Shown here: positions 26,402-39,024 of the stretch, in pieces
Layout of the letters: every line of letters starts with the position of its first letter
Position numbering within the stretch: the stretch's first letter is position 1
DNA from: Medicago truncatula
Lineage: Eukaryota > Streptophyta > Magnoliopsida > Fabales > Fabaceae
Length of the DNA: 64,000 nucleotides
Reading direction: 5' to 3'
Assembly: GCF_003473485.1 (NCBI RefSeq)
Contig: NC_053048.1
Coordinates: forward strand, 35,212,755-35,276,754
Translations under genes and position numbers: made by a program
Notes under the pieces: generated by a model
The model's database searches: none
What the model was told of the DNA's origin: nothing
Seen by the model: the letters and a program-made list of their open reading frames with translations, nothing else

Positions 26402-26586
26402 ACCCAAGAGCGCTTAGATGAGATGGAACGGGTCTCTTCTAACTTAATCAAGGTTTTGGGTTCGAATCCAGCCTTGGGCATGCAACAACGTTAAAACTCT
26501 TAGGGAGAGCCTGCCGCCCATTTGGGTCCATGCTTGAGGGATTAGTCTCCGCAGTTGCACGCGAAGGATACCCGGTTTATACCAAA
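26402..26586 (+). mobile_element. tRNA-derived SINE with target duplication
   Basis: This 185-bp element has a box B (GGTTCGAATCC) and a plausible box A (TTAGATGAGATGG), and ends CCCGGTTTATACC plus an A run. The near-perfect direct repeat AAATTATGTACGATTTT (26385-26401) / AAATTATGTACGACTTTT (26587-26604) flanks it, which is direct evidence of retroposition. Confidence 0.75.
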
Positions 26587-27709
26587 AAATTATGTACGAC
26601 TTTTATGAATTTCAATTATAATATTTTAGTTAATATTTGACGCTCCCCCCAATATTTTGGGCAAGATCCAGCACTGTGCCGAGTCCAACTTAAATTGTCA
26701 TACTTCAATCATCAAATATATGAATTTTTCTAACTTAGCGCTTTGATTTGTGCAGTAAAGACCATTAAGAATACTTTCACACAATTCAGCTTGTCATACT
26801 TCAAAATTACTTTGGTCTCAAGACAGAAGTCATTTTAGCTTGCTCATAGTTAAATACTAGCACCTCATAAGGATTTGGAGGGAAAAGAATTTCCTTGCTA
26901 TTCATTAACAATTAAATTGTCCAAAAATAAATAACATGCTCTTCTAACATATCAGCATGTTGCTTCTGTTTCCCCAACCCAACCTTTCCCTCTCCCATTT
27001 CTACTTCATGTGCATGCAAAATGAGCAATCCCATATAGGCAATCCAAATTAATTAATGTAGGCACCTTGAATTTGAATATAAGTCTAAGACATACTGCAA
27101 AAGGTACCTGATAAACAACTGTTCCAACTTTGATTATCAGCAAAGTATTCATGGTGGTGCAATGTGAAAAAATTGGGCTAGATTGCAATCGTGAAGCAAG
27201 ATTTAATGATCAAAAGATGTGTTGAACTTGAAATTTTAGTAAATTAACCAACAAATATTAATCTGACAACAGAAATGAAGTATATCTGTTTTAGATCATG
27301 TTGATGTGTTGTGTCTAATTCCAGATATATGATTATGACAGGAAGCTTATGTGATGAACAATGAAGGAAAAAATAGTCAAAACTCAGTGATGCCAAGGAG
27401 AAATATCCAAAGCCATTAGTATTTCATGGTGAGACTAGCATTCTTGCCTACACCCTCAGCAACTTTCTGCATGTTCGTGTGGATTCCAATTGGAATTACT
27501 TTTGCCATTTATAGAACCCTTCTTGGTAATTTCCTTCCTTACAAATGGGCCCTTGCATTAGGAGTTTGAAGTGGTACAGATTTGAATATCAAAGGCTGTG
27601 TCTCAGAAAAATTAGAACCTAACAAAGGAGTTATCTTTGTATGCACACATAGGACACTTTTGGATCCAGTTTTCCTAAGCACATTCTGACTCCAGTAACA
27701 TATAGTTTA

Positions 27710-28260
27710 AGAGTGTGTTTGGATGAGGTAATTGAGAAATTTTAAAGAATTTAGAATTTTAGGCAATTTAAATGATTCAATTAAATTACTTTCATTTCTC
27801 AATTCTTTTGTTTGGATGAAGTAATAAAAAAATTCATTGTCATCATTTTTGGACAACTTTTATAAATTTTAATTTTTTTAGGCCAAATTTGAAAATTGAA
27901 ATTAGGGGGCAAAATGTAAATTTCAAAAAATTGAGGGGTCAAATTATAATTTTTGAAAAATTTGAGGGACCAATTTGCAATTTTTTGGAAATTTTTTGGG
28001 GTCAATTTGAAATTTTTGAAAAAATTGAGGACCAAAATGCAAAATATGAAAAATAACAACAATGAAGAAATTTGAAATTCTTAGCTTTTAGGTGTCATTT
28101 GAAATTCTCTAAATTTAACTTAAACAAAATACTTCATAAATTTCCATCATTTTGAAAATGCTTCAAATTATTATCCAAACAATGGAATTCACCCCAAAGT
28201 ATTTGAATTCCCTCAAAACAATACATTCCCTCAAAACATTCCCCCATCCAAACACACTCT
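27710..28260. mobile_element. Non-autonomous DNA transposon with 15-bp TIR
   Basis: The ends are AGAGTGTGTTTGGAT and its exact inverse. The interior has several imperfect repeats of a GGGGTCAATTTGAAATTTTTG-like unit. It is non-coding and hAT-like by TIR style. No clear 8-bp TSD could be assigned. Confidence 0.55.
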
Positions 28261-28977
28261 AAGAGTTTAAGCAAAGTTTTTGAGTTCATAACACCCAACC
28301 TATTAGGACAGTGAGATTAACATGGGACATAAAACAAGATGCTAAGATCGTGAAACAATGCAAAAGTTACTTACAGAAAGTAATTTTAAAAAATAGAAAA
28401 TGTTCCATGCTCACATCCTTGAAACCATCCTATTTAAATTAGCAACTATCTATGCACAATAGGTACAACTATTGCTTTATGCTGAGCACCTGATTGATTA
28501 TCAGGCATTAAGATTTTGCATAGCACAAAAGCATTCATCATTAAGAAAAAAAAATGAAAATTTAGAGACAAAAAATACAATAAACAGAAAACCAGAATGA
28601 AAGTTAAATTTGCAAGTCACCTAACATCAATTACAACGTGGAAAACATTCAATTGAGGTCACGACTCACAAATCACAATACAATAAGCACCAGCCTGTTT
28701 AACAAGTGGAGGCTTAAGTTGAAAACATCACAACTCAGGTCCAAACAATCAAAATCGTTGTTCCATTCCATATGACATAGGAAAAAAAGAACTCAACGAA
28801 CCATTACAAAGAGCAAAAAAGAAACAAACTCCACAAGAAGTGAGAAACAGTCATTATTGGCCAAGAGGGTGTTTAATTATCTAAAATATGAACTTGAACT
28901 CCATGTTGAATTCATAAAATCAAGTTATAGTATTATTTCATGGGGTGTTTACGAGCTTAGGGCACCAAGTTTTCTAA

Positions 28978-31900
28978 TTAATTTCCACTCACGTTTACAA
29001 GCTTAGCACGCCGAGTTTTCTGATCAACTTCCACTCGTAGACCAAGTGCAGAAATTTCAGGCACATCAGCAGATCCCTGCAGCTGCAATTCAGAAATTTC
29101 CTTTTGATTTTCCTCATTTCCCTCCAACATATTCCTAACACACCATATGCCCCATTCTCTGAGGTAAGGATTATCTTCATCAGTAACACACTGCTGCAAT
29201 AGCAGTAAAATTCCATTTCTACTCCTGATTTCATCTTGTACATGCTTCCTTCTATACACACAATTGCCAATAAGTGCAACTATGTCTCTCCTAAAGCCCT
29301 TGTAAGGACATGGTTTTGAGGAAGAACTAGCACCGTCCGGATTCTCAGAATGTTTCATTCCTTTCCTGATTATTGTTGGAGGTTCAAGGTCCCCAAGCAG
29401 AATAAAAACCAACTCAATGAGGCCATATGACAATAACATATCAACAACTTCCGTATCCTCTGAATTACCTCTCACACTATCATGAGCACAGATGTCCCTC
29501 AACATAGTAAGGGAGTAGCCAAGAACATCAACATCAGTAATGCCACTGGGAAGACCAGACTTGCCTCTAACTGCATGCTCAAGAACCCCAATAGATTTCT
29601 TGAATATTCCATAAACAAACGATGCAACTTCCAGAGAAATAGTAACATCTCCGATTCGCTCGTTCAAAATATCCGATATGATTTGCAGAAGAAACGCTTG
29701 TTCAGATGAAAACTGATCATCTTTTGTCTTGGTATCTTCACCGTCAGGAATATCCATAAACCGTAATTTAGAAAAAAGTACACGCAATTGAGAGTCTTCA
29801 AGGCATATTCTTGAAAGAAGCAACTTTATCCAATCCTCGCCAAAACTAGCTGGTTTCAGTTGAAGAAGTAAAAGTCAGTTTTACAACTTTTTTTTTTGTT
29901 GACAATCAGTCAGTTTTACAACTTAAAAACCATAAGAAACAAATATGACACTCATGTCATGAAACATGGCAGCATAGCAAATTACAGAAGCAACTCATAG
30001 TTCATGACAGCATAGCAAAATACAGAAACAGTGAGCAGAAGCAACAACAAGCATTGTCCCATTAGGCGAGTCTACTGCAACAATCACATAATGCCAGTGT
30101 TTTGCCAAAATGTGTAAATTTTCAAATGGGATAATTTTTTTGTTTTAACCATCTGGTTCTCAGGAGACAGGGTACCCTGGAAATCCAGAGTTCGGTCGAG
30201 AGGTAAGTAAAATCATGCCAATGAATGTTCTAAACAGGGTTCAAACTTGGCTACTCCCGATCGATTCGGCGTTAACTGAAGCTCATCTACCACTTGTAAC
30301 TTTTTTTACAAATTGGAAAAGAATAAATAAACCAATTGATAAAGAATGCAAATAAATATATAAATAAAATCGTAGCTACAAAATAAGAATGACCCCAGAA
30401 GACGTCATAGAGTAAATAAACAAAAAAATACACAAGAAAATACATAACTACAAACTAATCAGAAACATATTGTTCCTTTTCTATATTTTGTTTCTTCTAA
30501 GAAAATACTTTGTCTATCCTAATTTTACAGTAAGCCAAAGTATTTTATACCTCAATTTTGGTTTTCATTATTGGGTTATAAAATTTTGAAACTTCTCTTA
30601 AATCCATATATTCTTATTATCAAAGGAATTTAAAGCAGCCCAAATGATCATAAACTTTTCCTTACTTTGGTACTCATCTCAATTTTATGTGTCACTTTCA
30701 AGGCATACATTGAAGTTGATAGTAAAAAATGGTTACAACAATGATCCAACTCTTACCACCTCAGGATTTTCAAAGAATGCCGAAAGTCGAGAATCAACTG
30801 GTTTAACAAAGGAACACAATGGAGATGCTTCTAAATCAGCAAAGCTACACCTAAAGAGATTCCCATTTAACCATGGGAATGAGCCTAGAACACATATATT
30901 GGACTCTACAATCAAGGATTTAGTTTAATTTTTTTACCAGATCAAGGATATAGTTAGAATTCAGACTATACATATACAACAACAACCAAGCCTTATCCAA
31001 CTAAGTGGGGGTCGGCTACACGGATCAAACTATGCCATGATGTTCTATCATAAACCATAGTTCAATCCAACTCATTAATCTCTAAATCTTTCTTAATAGT
31101 TTTTCTAGGTCTTCCTATGCCTCTAGTGATCTGATTATCCTTCATCTGATAAACTTTCCCAAACCACCTAAGGCTATTTTCCACCATCTTTTCTACGATA
31201 CCCAACTCTCTAATATTGCCATTTCTAATTCTATCCCACTAGTCTTACCACACATCCAACGCAACACCCTCATCTCCGCTACACTTATTTATGCTCATGT
31301 TGGTTCTACACCTCCCAAAAACTCTGTTCCATACAAGAATTCAAACATAGCTACAACATAAGAATGATCCTAGACAAAAACATAGAGAAAACAAACATAG
31401 AAAAGCACAAAAACAAAAAAAAATAAACTAACCAGAAGAAGCAGTTCTAACAATTTCCACCAAAACATTCCAACCACCATCACTACAAACCTCACTAAAC
31501 CATTGATCATTTCCATCACAACAAGTATAAATCACCATACACAATGGATCATTAACCTCCTTCTTTCCAATTCTCGCAACCGACAAAAAACCAACCGGAA
31601 ACATCTCATCCCAAACAGCCTTCTGATGTTCCTTCCCAGCCAAACAAACATTTGCCAAAACCTGCAAACCCCATCTAACCAACATATAATCAGAACCAAC
31701 AACCTCTGACCTCAAAATACTCGAAACAACGATAAAAACACCGTCATTCTCAAGAAACATATTCTGGTTTAGAATTTCACCAGCACATAGGTTTCTGAGA
31801 AGCTTGAAACAGAGAGATAGAATATGAAGCGATGGTGGTGAGTGGAGTACGGTGAGAATTGTGGGGAGGATTTTTTTGCAAGCGTAGAGGGAACGATTGG

Positions 31901-32048
31901 AAGTGGATTTGGAAGATTCAATGAGAGTTTCTAAGGAAGTTTGTAAGGTGGTGGAGTTGGAAAGGTCGAAGAGAGAGTTAAGGGATTGTTGTGATATAGG
32001 GTGGTTTGAAAAGGGTGCATCAGTGCCACCACCCATTGTTTTGTTCAA
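28978..32048 (-). CDS. Ataxin-10 homologue
   Basis: Two exons, 32048-31433 and 29849-28978, are joined across a GT-AG intron of about 1.58 kb to give 495 aa. The first exon is helical and leucine-rich (ARM-like), with WGLQVLANVCLAGKEHQKAVW as a landmark. The second ends in the ataxin-10 homology domain, with FRRDIVALIGNCVYRRKHVQ, DEDNPYLREWGIWCVRNMLE and EGNEENQ. Family knowledge: ataxin-10 proteins are cytosolic ARM-repeat proteins with roles in cytokinesis and cell survival in animals. An Arabidopsis homologue (At4g00231) was recorded among maternal-effect embryo arrest loci, as I recall. The biochemical role is unknown. A second Met at residue 5 is an alternative start. The intron contains an RTE LINE piece and an uncertain SINE-like repeat (30145-30310). 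Confidence 0.9.
30145..30310. repeat. Possible SINE-related repeat in the ataxin-10 intron
   Basis: A GC-richer block stands out from AT-rich intron DNA (CCATCTGGTTCTCAGGAGAC to AACTGAAGCTCATC). It includes GGGTTCAAACTTGG, which loosely fits box B. I recall similar legume repeats but could not confirm this. Confidence 0.3.
30975..31340 (-). mobile_element. RTE-type LINE 3' fragment
   Basis: Minus-strand reading gives degraded RTE reverse-transcriptase C-terminal sequence (for example MVENSLRWFGKV). The terminal GTTGTTGTT-type tail appears on the plus strand as CAACAACAACC. It is 5'-truncated, broken, and lies in the ataxin-10 intron. Two more diverged pieces of the same type are at about 34925-35230 and 51421-51755, all on the minus strand. 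Confidence 0.65.
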
Positions 32049-32950
32049 ACGAAAGAGAAAGGAGACGGTGGTTGGAAGCGAAACAACGGCAGCGGCCAGG
32101 GATTAGCGGAAACAACGCGGTGGAGAAAGTTACACACCCTTACCCTTCCTTATGACTTGGTAAAAAACAGCGGATAATTTACCTCTGTATATTTCTGGTC
32201 TACCCTTTGTAAATATATTTTTTATTTCATCTTTGTAATTTAAAGATATTTAATTTTATATTTTCATGAATTTTGACCGTATAAAATGAATGATATGGTA
32301 AGGGATAAATTGATATTTTTGCTCAAAATACAATGATAAATCGAAATTTGTTCAAATTATAAAGGACAAAAGTACTATAAATTTTGTAATTTGATGTCTT
32401 CAGGTCCAAAACCAAAGGACTTTCAAATTACAAAGATGAAATCTATTATTTTTTAACAGAGATAACTCATAAATGACCTATATTACAGGGGTTAAAACAC
32501 TATTAAACATTAACCCACTAGTTTATAATGGATTTAACTTATAAACTAGTAGATAAGCTCCGTGGTTAAATTTATATTGTTTGGTAAAATTAGTGATTGA
32601 AATAGTTTATAAATATGAAATAACTTAAAAAATATGTATTTAATTAATATTTATTTTCAATGAAGATTATAGGGGTAAAATTGAGATAAAAATGGATAAC
32701 ATATAAGCTTTAAACTATAAACTATAAATTGCTATAAACTCATAAAAATAAACTATAAATTCATAAGAAAGCGATCTTTATTAGACATATCATTTTTAGT
32801 CAAATAAGCATATATAAACTACAAGCCCAAAAAAGAGTCTTATCAAATATACCCACCCTTAGTATCTCTCTTTGAGGAGAATGAGTAAACTAGTTCCTCC
32901 TATCAAATTGTTTCATCCTTGAATTTTGTTGAAATAAACCAAATTGTCCT
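32049..32950. other. AT-rich spacer upstream of the ataxin-10 gene
   Basis: No gene is seen. The region presumably contains the ataxin-10 promoter. Bases about 32160-32520 have weak inverted symmetry (CTTTGTAATTTAAAG and related blocks), suggesting an old MITE. Confidence 0.4.
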
Positions 32951-33385
32951 ATCAAATATTAGAGACGAGGAAGGCACGTTTGTGCTTGCAAAAACGGAAT
33001 GTTTTTAGCACAAGCATGGGGTGCATATTGGAGAAGCGTTGGGTTTGTTATCAGCTCTTCAATGGATTCATGAATTGAGGTTAAGACCAATATACTTTTA
33101 ACTTGACTCAAAGAAGGTTGTCAACAGCTTTGCCTCTAACAAGCAAGATTATACGGAATATGGTGCTATTATCCATGAATGTAAATCCGTATTTAGTCAG
33201 TATTATGTAAACTCTAGTGTTGAGTTTGTACGAAGACAAGCAAATGAGGTTGCTCATAAGTTAGCAAAGGTAGCCCTATTGTCAGCTAGTTTCCAGCTCC
33301 TAATTGAGCCACTTGATTGTATTGAACACATTTTGACTAGTGAAATGATATAAGATCTTTTCTTTAAAAAAAAAAAAAAAAAAAA
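32951..33385 (+). mobile_element. 5'-truncated LINE tail with RNase H domain
   Basis: A 435-bp insertion ends in a poly-A of about 19 bases. It is flanked by the perfect 11-bp direct repeat CAAATTGTCCT (32940-32950 and 33386-33396). Frame-shifted reading shows the plant LINE RNase H tail (LGLLSALQWIHELRLRP, LDSKKVVNSFAS, FVRRQANEVAHKLAKVA). The copy is not open throughout, so it is inactive. Confidence 0.8.
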
Positions 33386-33396
33386 CAAATTGTCCT

Positions 33397-34528
33397 CCAA
33401 TTTACTAGCCTATCGAATAAGTTCTTTGGTTAAGTTTTATGTTAGATACGTTAATGTGCACCCTTAAATGTCGACGTGCCCGTTCACATCACTCTCATGT
33501 ATGTAGAAAATAAATTGATAGTAAATTTTGACAAGATCATTTAGAGAAATTTGACATCGTAAAAATCTAGAAAATTCATCCCAAAACCCATAACTTCTTA
33601 AAAGGAAAACCTAAGAAATCATTAAAATATAAAAAATAAAAAATAAAATCTATTTTTTCAATCATCAATCAACTTTAACATAAACTCGAACACTAGCAAA
33701 TTGTCAAATAAAAAATATCAAATCTTCACCATCGTTTATCAATTAAAGAATCTTTTTAAATGAGAGAGAAAATCATATTGAGGAAAAGTTTGGCTTGTGA
33801 TGCGGACTTTCAGTTCTAGTCAACCTTGACCCAGTCTGAAACAAATTGTGAGGGATTGATTTTTAGAAATCAGAACAATACAATGGTTGTTTAAGTTTCC
33901 ATAGATTTTTGTTTTGTTGACAGAAGTCTCCTAGATTATTATTTTACTCAAAGATGTACAATAGATGTTTAAGTGTCTACTGACTATTTTTCTCAAAGAT
34001 GTATAATGGGCGTTTAAGTGTCCATTGACTATTTTTCTTTGATTTTATACTACTTTTATGTGTTTTCAGGCTGATTTGTTATTGATTATAATAAAAATTT
34101 GGATTAAATTTTAATCCCTAAAATGTTTAACTCAATTTTAGTCCCTATTTGTATTTTACACGGACAATTTTGGAGGCCTAAAAGTTACATTTTTGTAAAA
34201 AATTTCAAAACAAAGACTATTCTTACAAACTACGATACTATGGGGTAATAAATACCATTAATATTTTATAGAAACTACACTTTAAAATTTATGATTTTGT
34301 AGGGACTAAAAACATATTTAACCATAAAAATTAAGGTCAATTTGGAATAAATATTTTAAAGATGATTTTTTTAACAAAAAATGTAAAAAATATTTTCATT
34401 AATCCGATTGAAAAAACACATGAATTATAAATTAGGTTTTCTTCAAAAGCTATAAAAAAAAAAAAAAAATTCATTTTAACGAACATGTTAGTTATATTTA
34501 TACTTGTAACGCGAAACTATAACAAAAA
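33397..34528. other. Spacer with a MITE and the duplicated tRNA 5' flank
   Basis: Bases about 34093-34325 are a MITE of the TTTTAGTCCCT family (right end GTAGGGACTAAAAACATATT). Bases 34426-34528 are the 5' flank shared with the tRNA at 38944. The rest is AT-rich with no gene seen. Confidence 0.5.
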
Positions 34529-34568
34529 GTTGATATGGCCGAGTTGGTCTAAGGCGCCAGATTAAGGT

Positions 34569-34601
<33 letters not shown>

Positions 34602-34609
34602 TGTCAACA
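34529..34609 (+). tRNA. tRNA-Leu (anticodon AAG), copy 1
   Basis: The 81-nt gene has a 7-bp acceptor stem (GTTGATA/TGTCAAC, one G-T pair), box A TGGCCGAGTTGG, anticodon stem-loop CCAGATTAAGGTTCTGG with AAG at 34564-34566, the extended variable arm of Leu tRNAs, and box B GGTTCAAATCC. A T run follows at about 34613 and can stop RNA polymerase III. It decodes CUU/CUC. Its 5' flank (about 100 bp) is shared with copy 2. Confidence 0.96.
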
Positions 34610-36529
34610 ATTCTTTTTTCTTTTTGCTATATTTTCATTTTAATCGGTCGCATTCTTTATAAATGGAGTTCTGAAGGAAAGCTAGTTATTAGACATTAAA
34701 AAAAAAAAAAAAAAATGATGACATAGACAAATTTACCACCGGCCTAAAAGTGAGATTACATCACATGATTATTGAGAAAGCAAATACAAATTAAATGTAC
34801 AAAAAATTTAACAAAAAATAAAATTAAGTCACATGTGGTTTCTCTTTTCAAAGACATTTTCCCCATTTTGTTTATTAATAAAACAAGCAGAAAACTTTAA
34901 AAGGTTACTATCTCAAGCTTTATTCCACTAACTAGGGTTGTTTACGTGAATCGAATTACACCAAGTGTTTTATCATAAATCACATTTGAATCAAACTCAT
35001 CAACCCATTAATCTATCATAATAGTTTCTCATATAGTCTTTATCTACTTCTTTTGATCCGACTTCCCTCCCTTCGATCTACTCTTCGTACTAGGACATTT
35101 ACAAGTCATCACTTTACATGCTCAAATCACCTAAGCTTATTTTCTACCATCTTTTTATTATAGGTGCTATCGCAACTCTTTTCAATGGTATCATTCCTAA
35201 TCATATCCCGTATAGTCTTACCACTAATTCAAATTAAGAAAATGTAAAAAAAATTGGTCGCCTCTTTTTTCAAGCATTCATTATTGGGCAAGAAAATGTT
35301 AATTTTTAACAAAAAGTTTTTAGTAAAAAGCTTAAGTGCACGACAGTATTTTCGTCGCACACGCACAAATTAGTTTTTTTTTTATTGTCAATTGAGTTTT
35401 TCTTCATTTTTATTTGGGTACAATATCACATACATGTTTATTTACTAGAATTTGAGAAATCGTACACACCTCTCTCTTGTGGCGGTGTTTTTTCATATAT
35501 CACTTTAACCTTTCATTGCCTCTTCAATGATGTGTCAAGCACCGGATATATATTGGAGTATACAATTCAAGCATGTTTTCACTTCTCTAAGTGTTTATTT
35601 TACATTGGTTTGTCTTTTATTTTGAAAAAATTATAAGCTAGCATCCAATAAGATAAAATCTAACATGTATATCAATATGTCGTGCAGTTCATGTGCATAT
35701 TACTTCGTACCATATAGCAAGGCTCAAGTTTTTAATCAAGCAAGGATAAATGATTTAAGCCCCCTTGCATTTTTTTTCTAAATAAAAATTATTTAAAAGA
35801 TTTGTAATAATTAATCTTGAAAGTTTCTTAAGAAAAAAGAAATTATATTGAGGTTACTCAATTGTTGAAAGTGAAAGTTTTAAAAAATAAAAAACACATC
35901 ATACAACTTTATTTTGAAGATAAAGATACTTCTATTTAATTCATTACTCACATTGCCTCCCCAAGGAAGTCATCCTTAGTATATATGTATCTTCATCCAT
36001 TAGTCTCAAATGAAGTGTATAATTACTGTCTGAAATTGTGAAAAGGAAGATTTCATTCCAATGAGGATGAGATCCTGAACCTATGGGACATAGCACATGT
36101 TAATTAAGTTAATTAATTTAGTAATATTGATATATTACATTCATATTCAAGAGATATCAATGGATGTTTGATTTGATAAAAACTTACTTTTATTAACAAA
36201 ATTTCCAATTCATTTTAATCTACTTTTTAATTTCAAGCATTTGTACTGAAAAGCAAATGAAAAATAATGGGACTGTTTTGGAATGAAAAAAATAAATACA
36301 TAACCTAAAAAATAAATCCATAATTGAAACATACCTTTAGCCACACTACTTCCATGCTCCTGTGATCTATAAGTGAGGATCACATAAGGATCCATTTTCT
36401 CTGCTCATAAAAAAAGATATATAAAATTAAACCCTTTGCATTGTTGCTATACTTAAGCCAAAAAACTATAAATCATACTTTGAATTTCTTTAAAAAAAAG
36501 AAGAAGAAATATTTGCATGTACACGTGCT
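34610..36529. other. Spacer with an RTE LINE remnant
   Basis: Bases about 34925-35230 are a diverged RTE LINE 3' piece on the minus strand. Otherwise the DNA is AT-rich, and short open stretches (for example around 35385-35636) have no recognisable product. Confidence 0.45.
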
Positions 36530-37392
36530 CTCCATTTAGGAATAGCTCCATTTAGTCAATTTAGGTTTTGGATGCAAGACATGTGTCAAAAAAATAATGA
36601 AGGGTGGAGATTTAAAATTAAAAAAATAAGTATTTGTACAATAAAAAAAGAAATTTCTCACTCCTCATTCATCTCCCCCCTCCTTGTTGTTACTGATCGT
36701 ATATGTTTCACCAGGGAGTTAATTCATTCGTTATATATATATATATATATATTTTTGTGGTCAAGTAGCCTAGTGGCTAGAGCTCACACAATTTAATTGT
36801 GGAGAAATGGAGTGTACGGGGTTCGAACCCCGCCTCCTGCATATAAAAGTAAATGGGATAAAGGCAACAGATCCATTAGTTCTGATTTTCACTTGCAAAA
36901 CTGATCATTATCTTGTTGTTTTGCTTGTGTATTGCAAACGAAAACTATAAAGTATATGGATCAATTCCATATTTATCCAAAAATGAAGATTTGGAATGGA
37001 GCAACATTTGGAAGTCATCAACAAACCTCCTGTCAAAACTATTCACGTCGGTGATAAGAGGAGATGAGAAGAAGAATGAGATTGCATGAATTGGGGAAGA
37101 TGGGAGGTGAATGCTGTTTTTAAAATTTTAAATCTCCGCCCTTCATTATTTTTTTAGCAGTGATATTTTAACAACCATTTTAGTACAATCTTTGAGACAA
37201 CTTTATTGTTCTCTCTTCTTATTGGTTAAAAAGAATAGAGAGAGAGAATAAAAACATAATGTGAGTATGAGAGAGAAAGTTGTACAAAAGTTGTACCAAA
37301 ATAGTTGTACAAATATCATTTCTCTTATTTTTTTTGACACATGTCTTGCATCCAAAGCCTAAATGGAGCATACCCAGACTCCAAATATGGAG
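36530..37392. mobile_element. DNA transposon with long inverted ends, carrying a SINE and a nested MITE
   Basis: The left arm (about 36560-36630, TTTTGGATGCAAGACATGTG then AATAATGAAGGGTGGAGATT) is mirrored by a right arm split into 37119-37156 and 37324-37369. A MITE of the AAATGATATTTGTAC family (about 37157-37323) splits it, with a TTATTTTTT-type duplication at the junctions. A tRNA-derived SINE at about 36757-36845 (box A TAGCCTAGTGG, box B GGTTCGAACCC) and an (AT)n run lie inside. There is no transposase frame. The inverted arms exceed 70 bp, which fits a Mutator-like element. The outer limits are approximate. Confidence 0.6.
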
Positions 37393-38364
37393 TATAAAAT
37401 AATATATCATCAACCATTGAAGAAGTATTACTTAGTAGAAAATCACTATTGTGAAGACCTTTTGCACTAATAAGAATAACTTCAAGCATCCCATGAGGCA
37501 TCTTTGACTACAGGCTCTCTTAGAAGTTAGAAATAGTTGTGTCAAAAAAAGAAGTTAGAATTTGAAGTAAATCTATGATGGTTATATATCAAAACTCCAG
37601 TTATCAAATGCACTTTTATACTATACCATTTGAAAGAATTCCGGTTGTTTTTTGCTTTTAAACCTTGTAATTTAAGAAATTAGATTTCGCTCAAATTACA
37701 TGAATAAAAGTACATTTAATCTAGAAATAGCCAATACAACTTTGCATATTAGACTTAAGTAGAGCCTATTCTATGTCATACTTTAGTTTTAAATTCTATG
37801 TTTCATCTTTTTACTTGATTCTAACATTTGATGTGACCCCACTGTAAGGATTTATCTTTTTCAATGACCTATTACAAAATGAGCTTCCTTTTCTTATAGC
37901 TTTGTTTTTTTCATTTGTATTAGTACATGCATTTTTCAAGATGATTTATAGTATCAAATGAAGTTCATATTCCACTCTCATGTATTTTGTTGGTCTATTT
38001 TCAATTTTTCTTAAAAAGTTGATTTTGCTTATAAAAAAGGTATAGAATATTTTGTTTTGGTCAATTATGCAACTTAGGAAGAATCATAACTGCATATGAG
38101 TTTCAGTAACTTATATGGCTGTACAATTTGGTCAATATGGATACATAGAAATCAAATTTAATTAAATTCTTCTTGCAGTAAATATTATGCTTCATGGTAA
38201 TCATAATAAAAAAGGATCAGACCATTAAGATTAAAATTTTAGAACTTGACTTCCTGACATTTAGGAAAGCCTAAGGAGTAGAGAATATAGATTTTGGAAG
38301 ATTGCCTGCATTTGTCCTATCTTTACTAACTACATTGCAAGTACAACTAATAAGTCTAAATTCA
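37393..38364. other. AT-rich spacer
   Basis: I see no gene or defined repeat here. Confidence 0.5.
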
Positions 38365-38830
38365 CTATAACATAATTATTCTTTCTTCAAGAAGCAATTT
38401 TGCATTTAGTTGGCTTTCTACATCCATTTCATTACTACCTGGGATGAAAGGGATCTTGTCCTCAAGATCAAAAGAGAAATAGGCTATATAACTCCATGTC
38501 CGGCCGTGTTTGTCAAGTAGCTTCAATTGGATTAGGAATTCCCATTGATATTCATGTGGACTTGGAACCATGCGCTGCTCTAGGACACGAAATGGAGCCG
38601 AAAGAAGATAAGATGTTGTCGATTGAGGTACCAACTGTATGATTCAAATTTTTCGATTGATAGTGGAAGAGCTCGTCTCTCCTAGAGATGCAGGTCTTCT
38701 TTTTTGGACCAAACTCTATAATCAATTTGTACATGAAATTCCTCTCATATCTTTCCTGTTATTTTCATGTTACATTTTTTTTTGACACAATTTAACTGTT
38801 GCTACTACACAATTATTGTTGTCGCATTAG
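38365..38830 (-). mobile_element. Ty3/gypsy-type LTR element fossil plus LTR-like debris
   Basis: The minus-strand reading of 38365-38634 resembles the C-terminal end of a chromovirus polyprotein (a chromodomain-like region ending near LEDKIPF). It is a small isolated piece of a broken, old element. The adjoining 38640-38830 resembles 43045-43200 and looks like LTR debris, probably from a different family. Confidence 0.4.
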
Positions 38831-38943
38831 AGGAAAGAAAATGTGCAAACATAATAAATTAGGTTTTCTTCAAAAGCTATAAAATTCATTTTAACAAAAA
38901 TGTTAGTTGTATTTATACATGTGACGCGAAATTAAATCAACAA

Positions 38944-38983
38944 GTTGATATGGCCGAGTTGGTCTAAGGCGCCAGATTAAGGT

Positions 38984-39016
<33 letters not shown>

Positions 39017-39024
39017 TGTCAACA
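38944..39024 (+). tRNA. tRNA-Leu (anticodon AAG), copy 2
   Basis: The gene is identical to copy 1 over all 81 nt, including the acceptor stem with its G-T pair. A T run follows at about 39027. The upstream flank (about 38854-38943) matches that of copy 1 with small changes: AATTAGGTTTTCTTCAAAAG, then TTCATTTTAAC and GTTAGT(T/A)-TATTTATAC. The downstream flanks differ, so the duplicated unit is roughly 180 bp. Confidence 0.96.

Larger units (their letters stand above)
24964..28960. other. Gene-free, repeat-rich spacer
   Basis: No gene is supported over about 4 kb. It holds the elements listed separately (25357-25513, 25664-26073, 26402-26586, 27710-28260) and a GA-rich microsatellite at about 25430-25466. 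The stretches 26640-27650 and 28270-28950 are AT-rich without recognisable structure. Confidence 0.6.
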
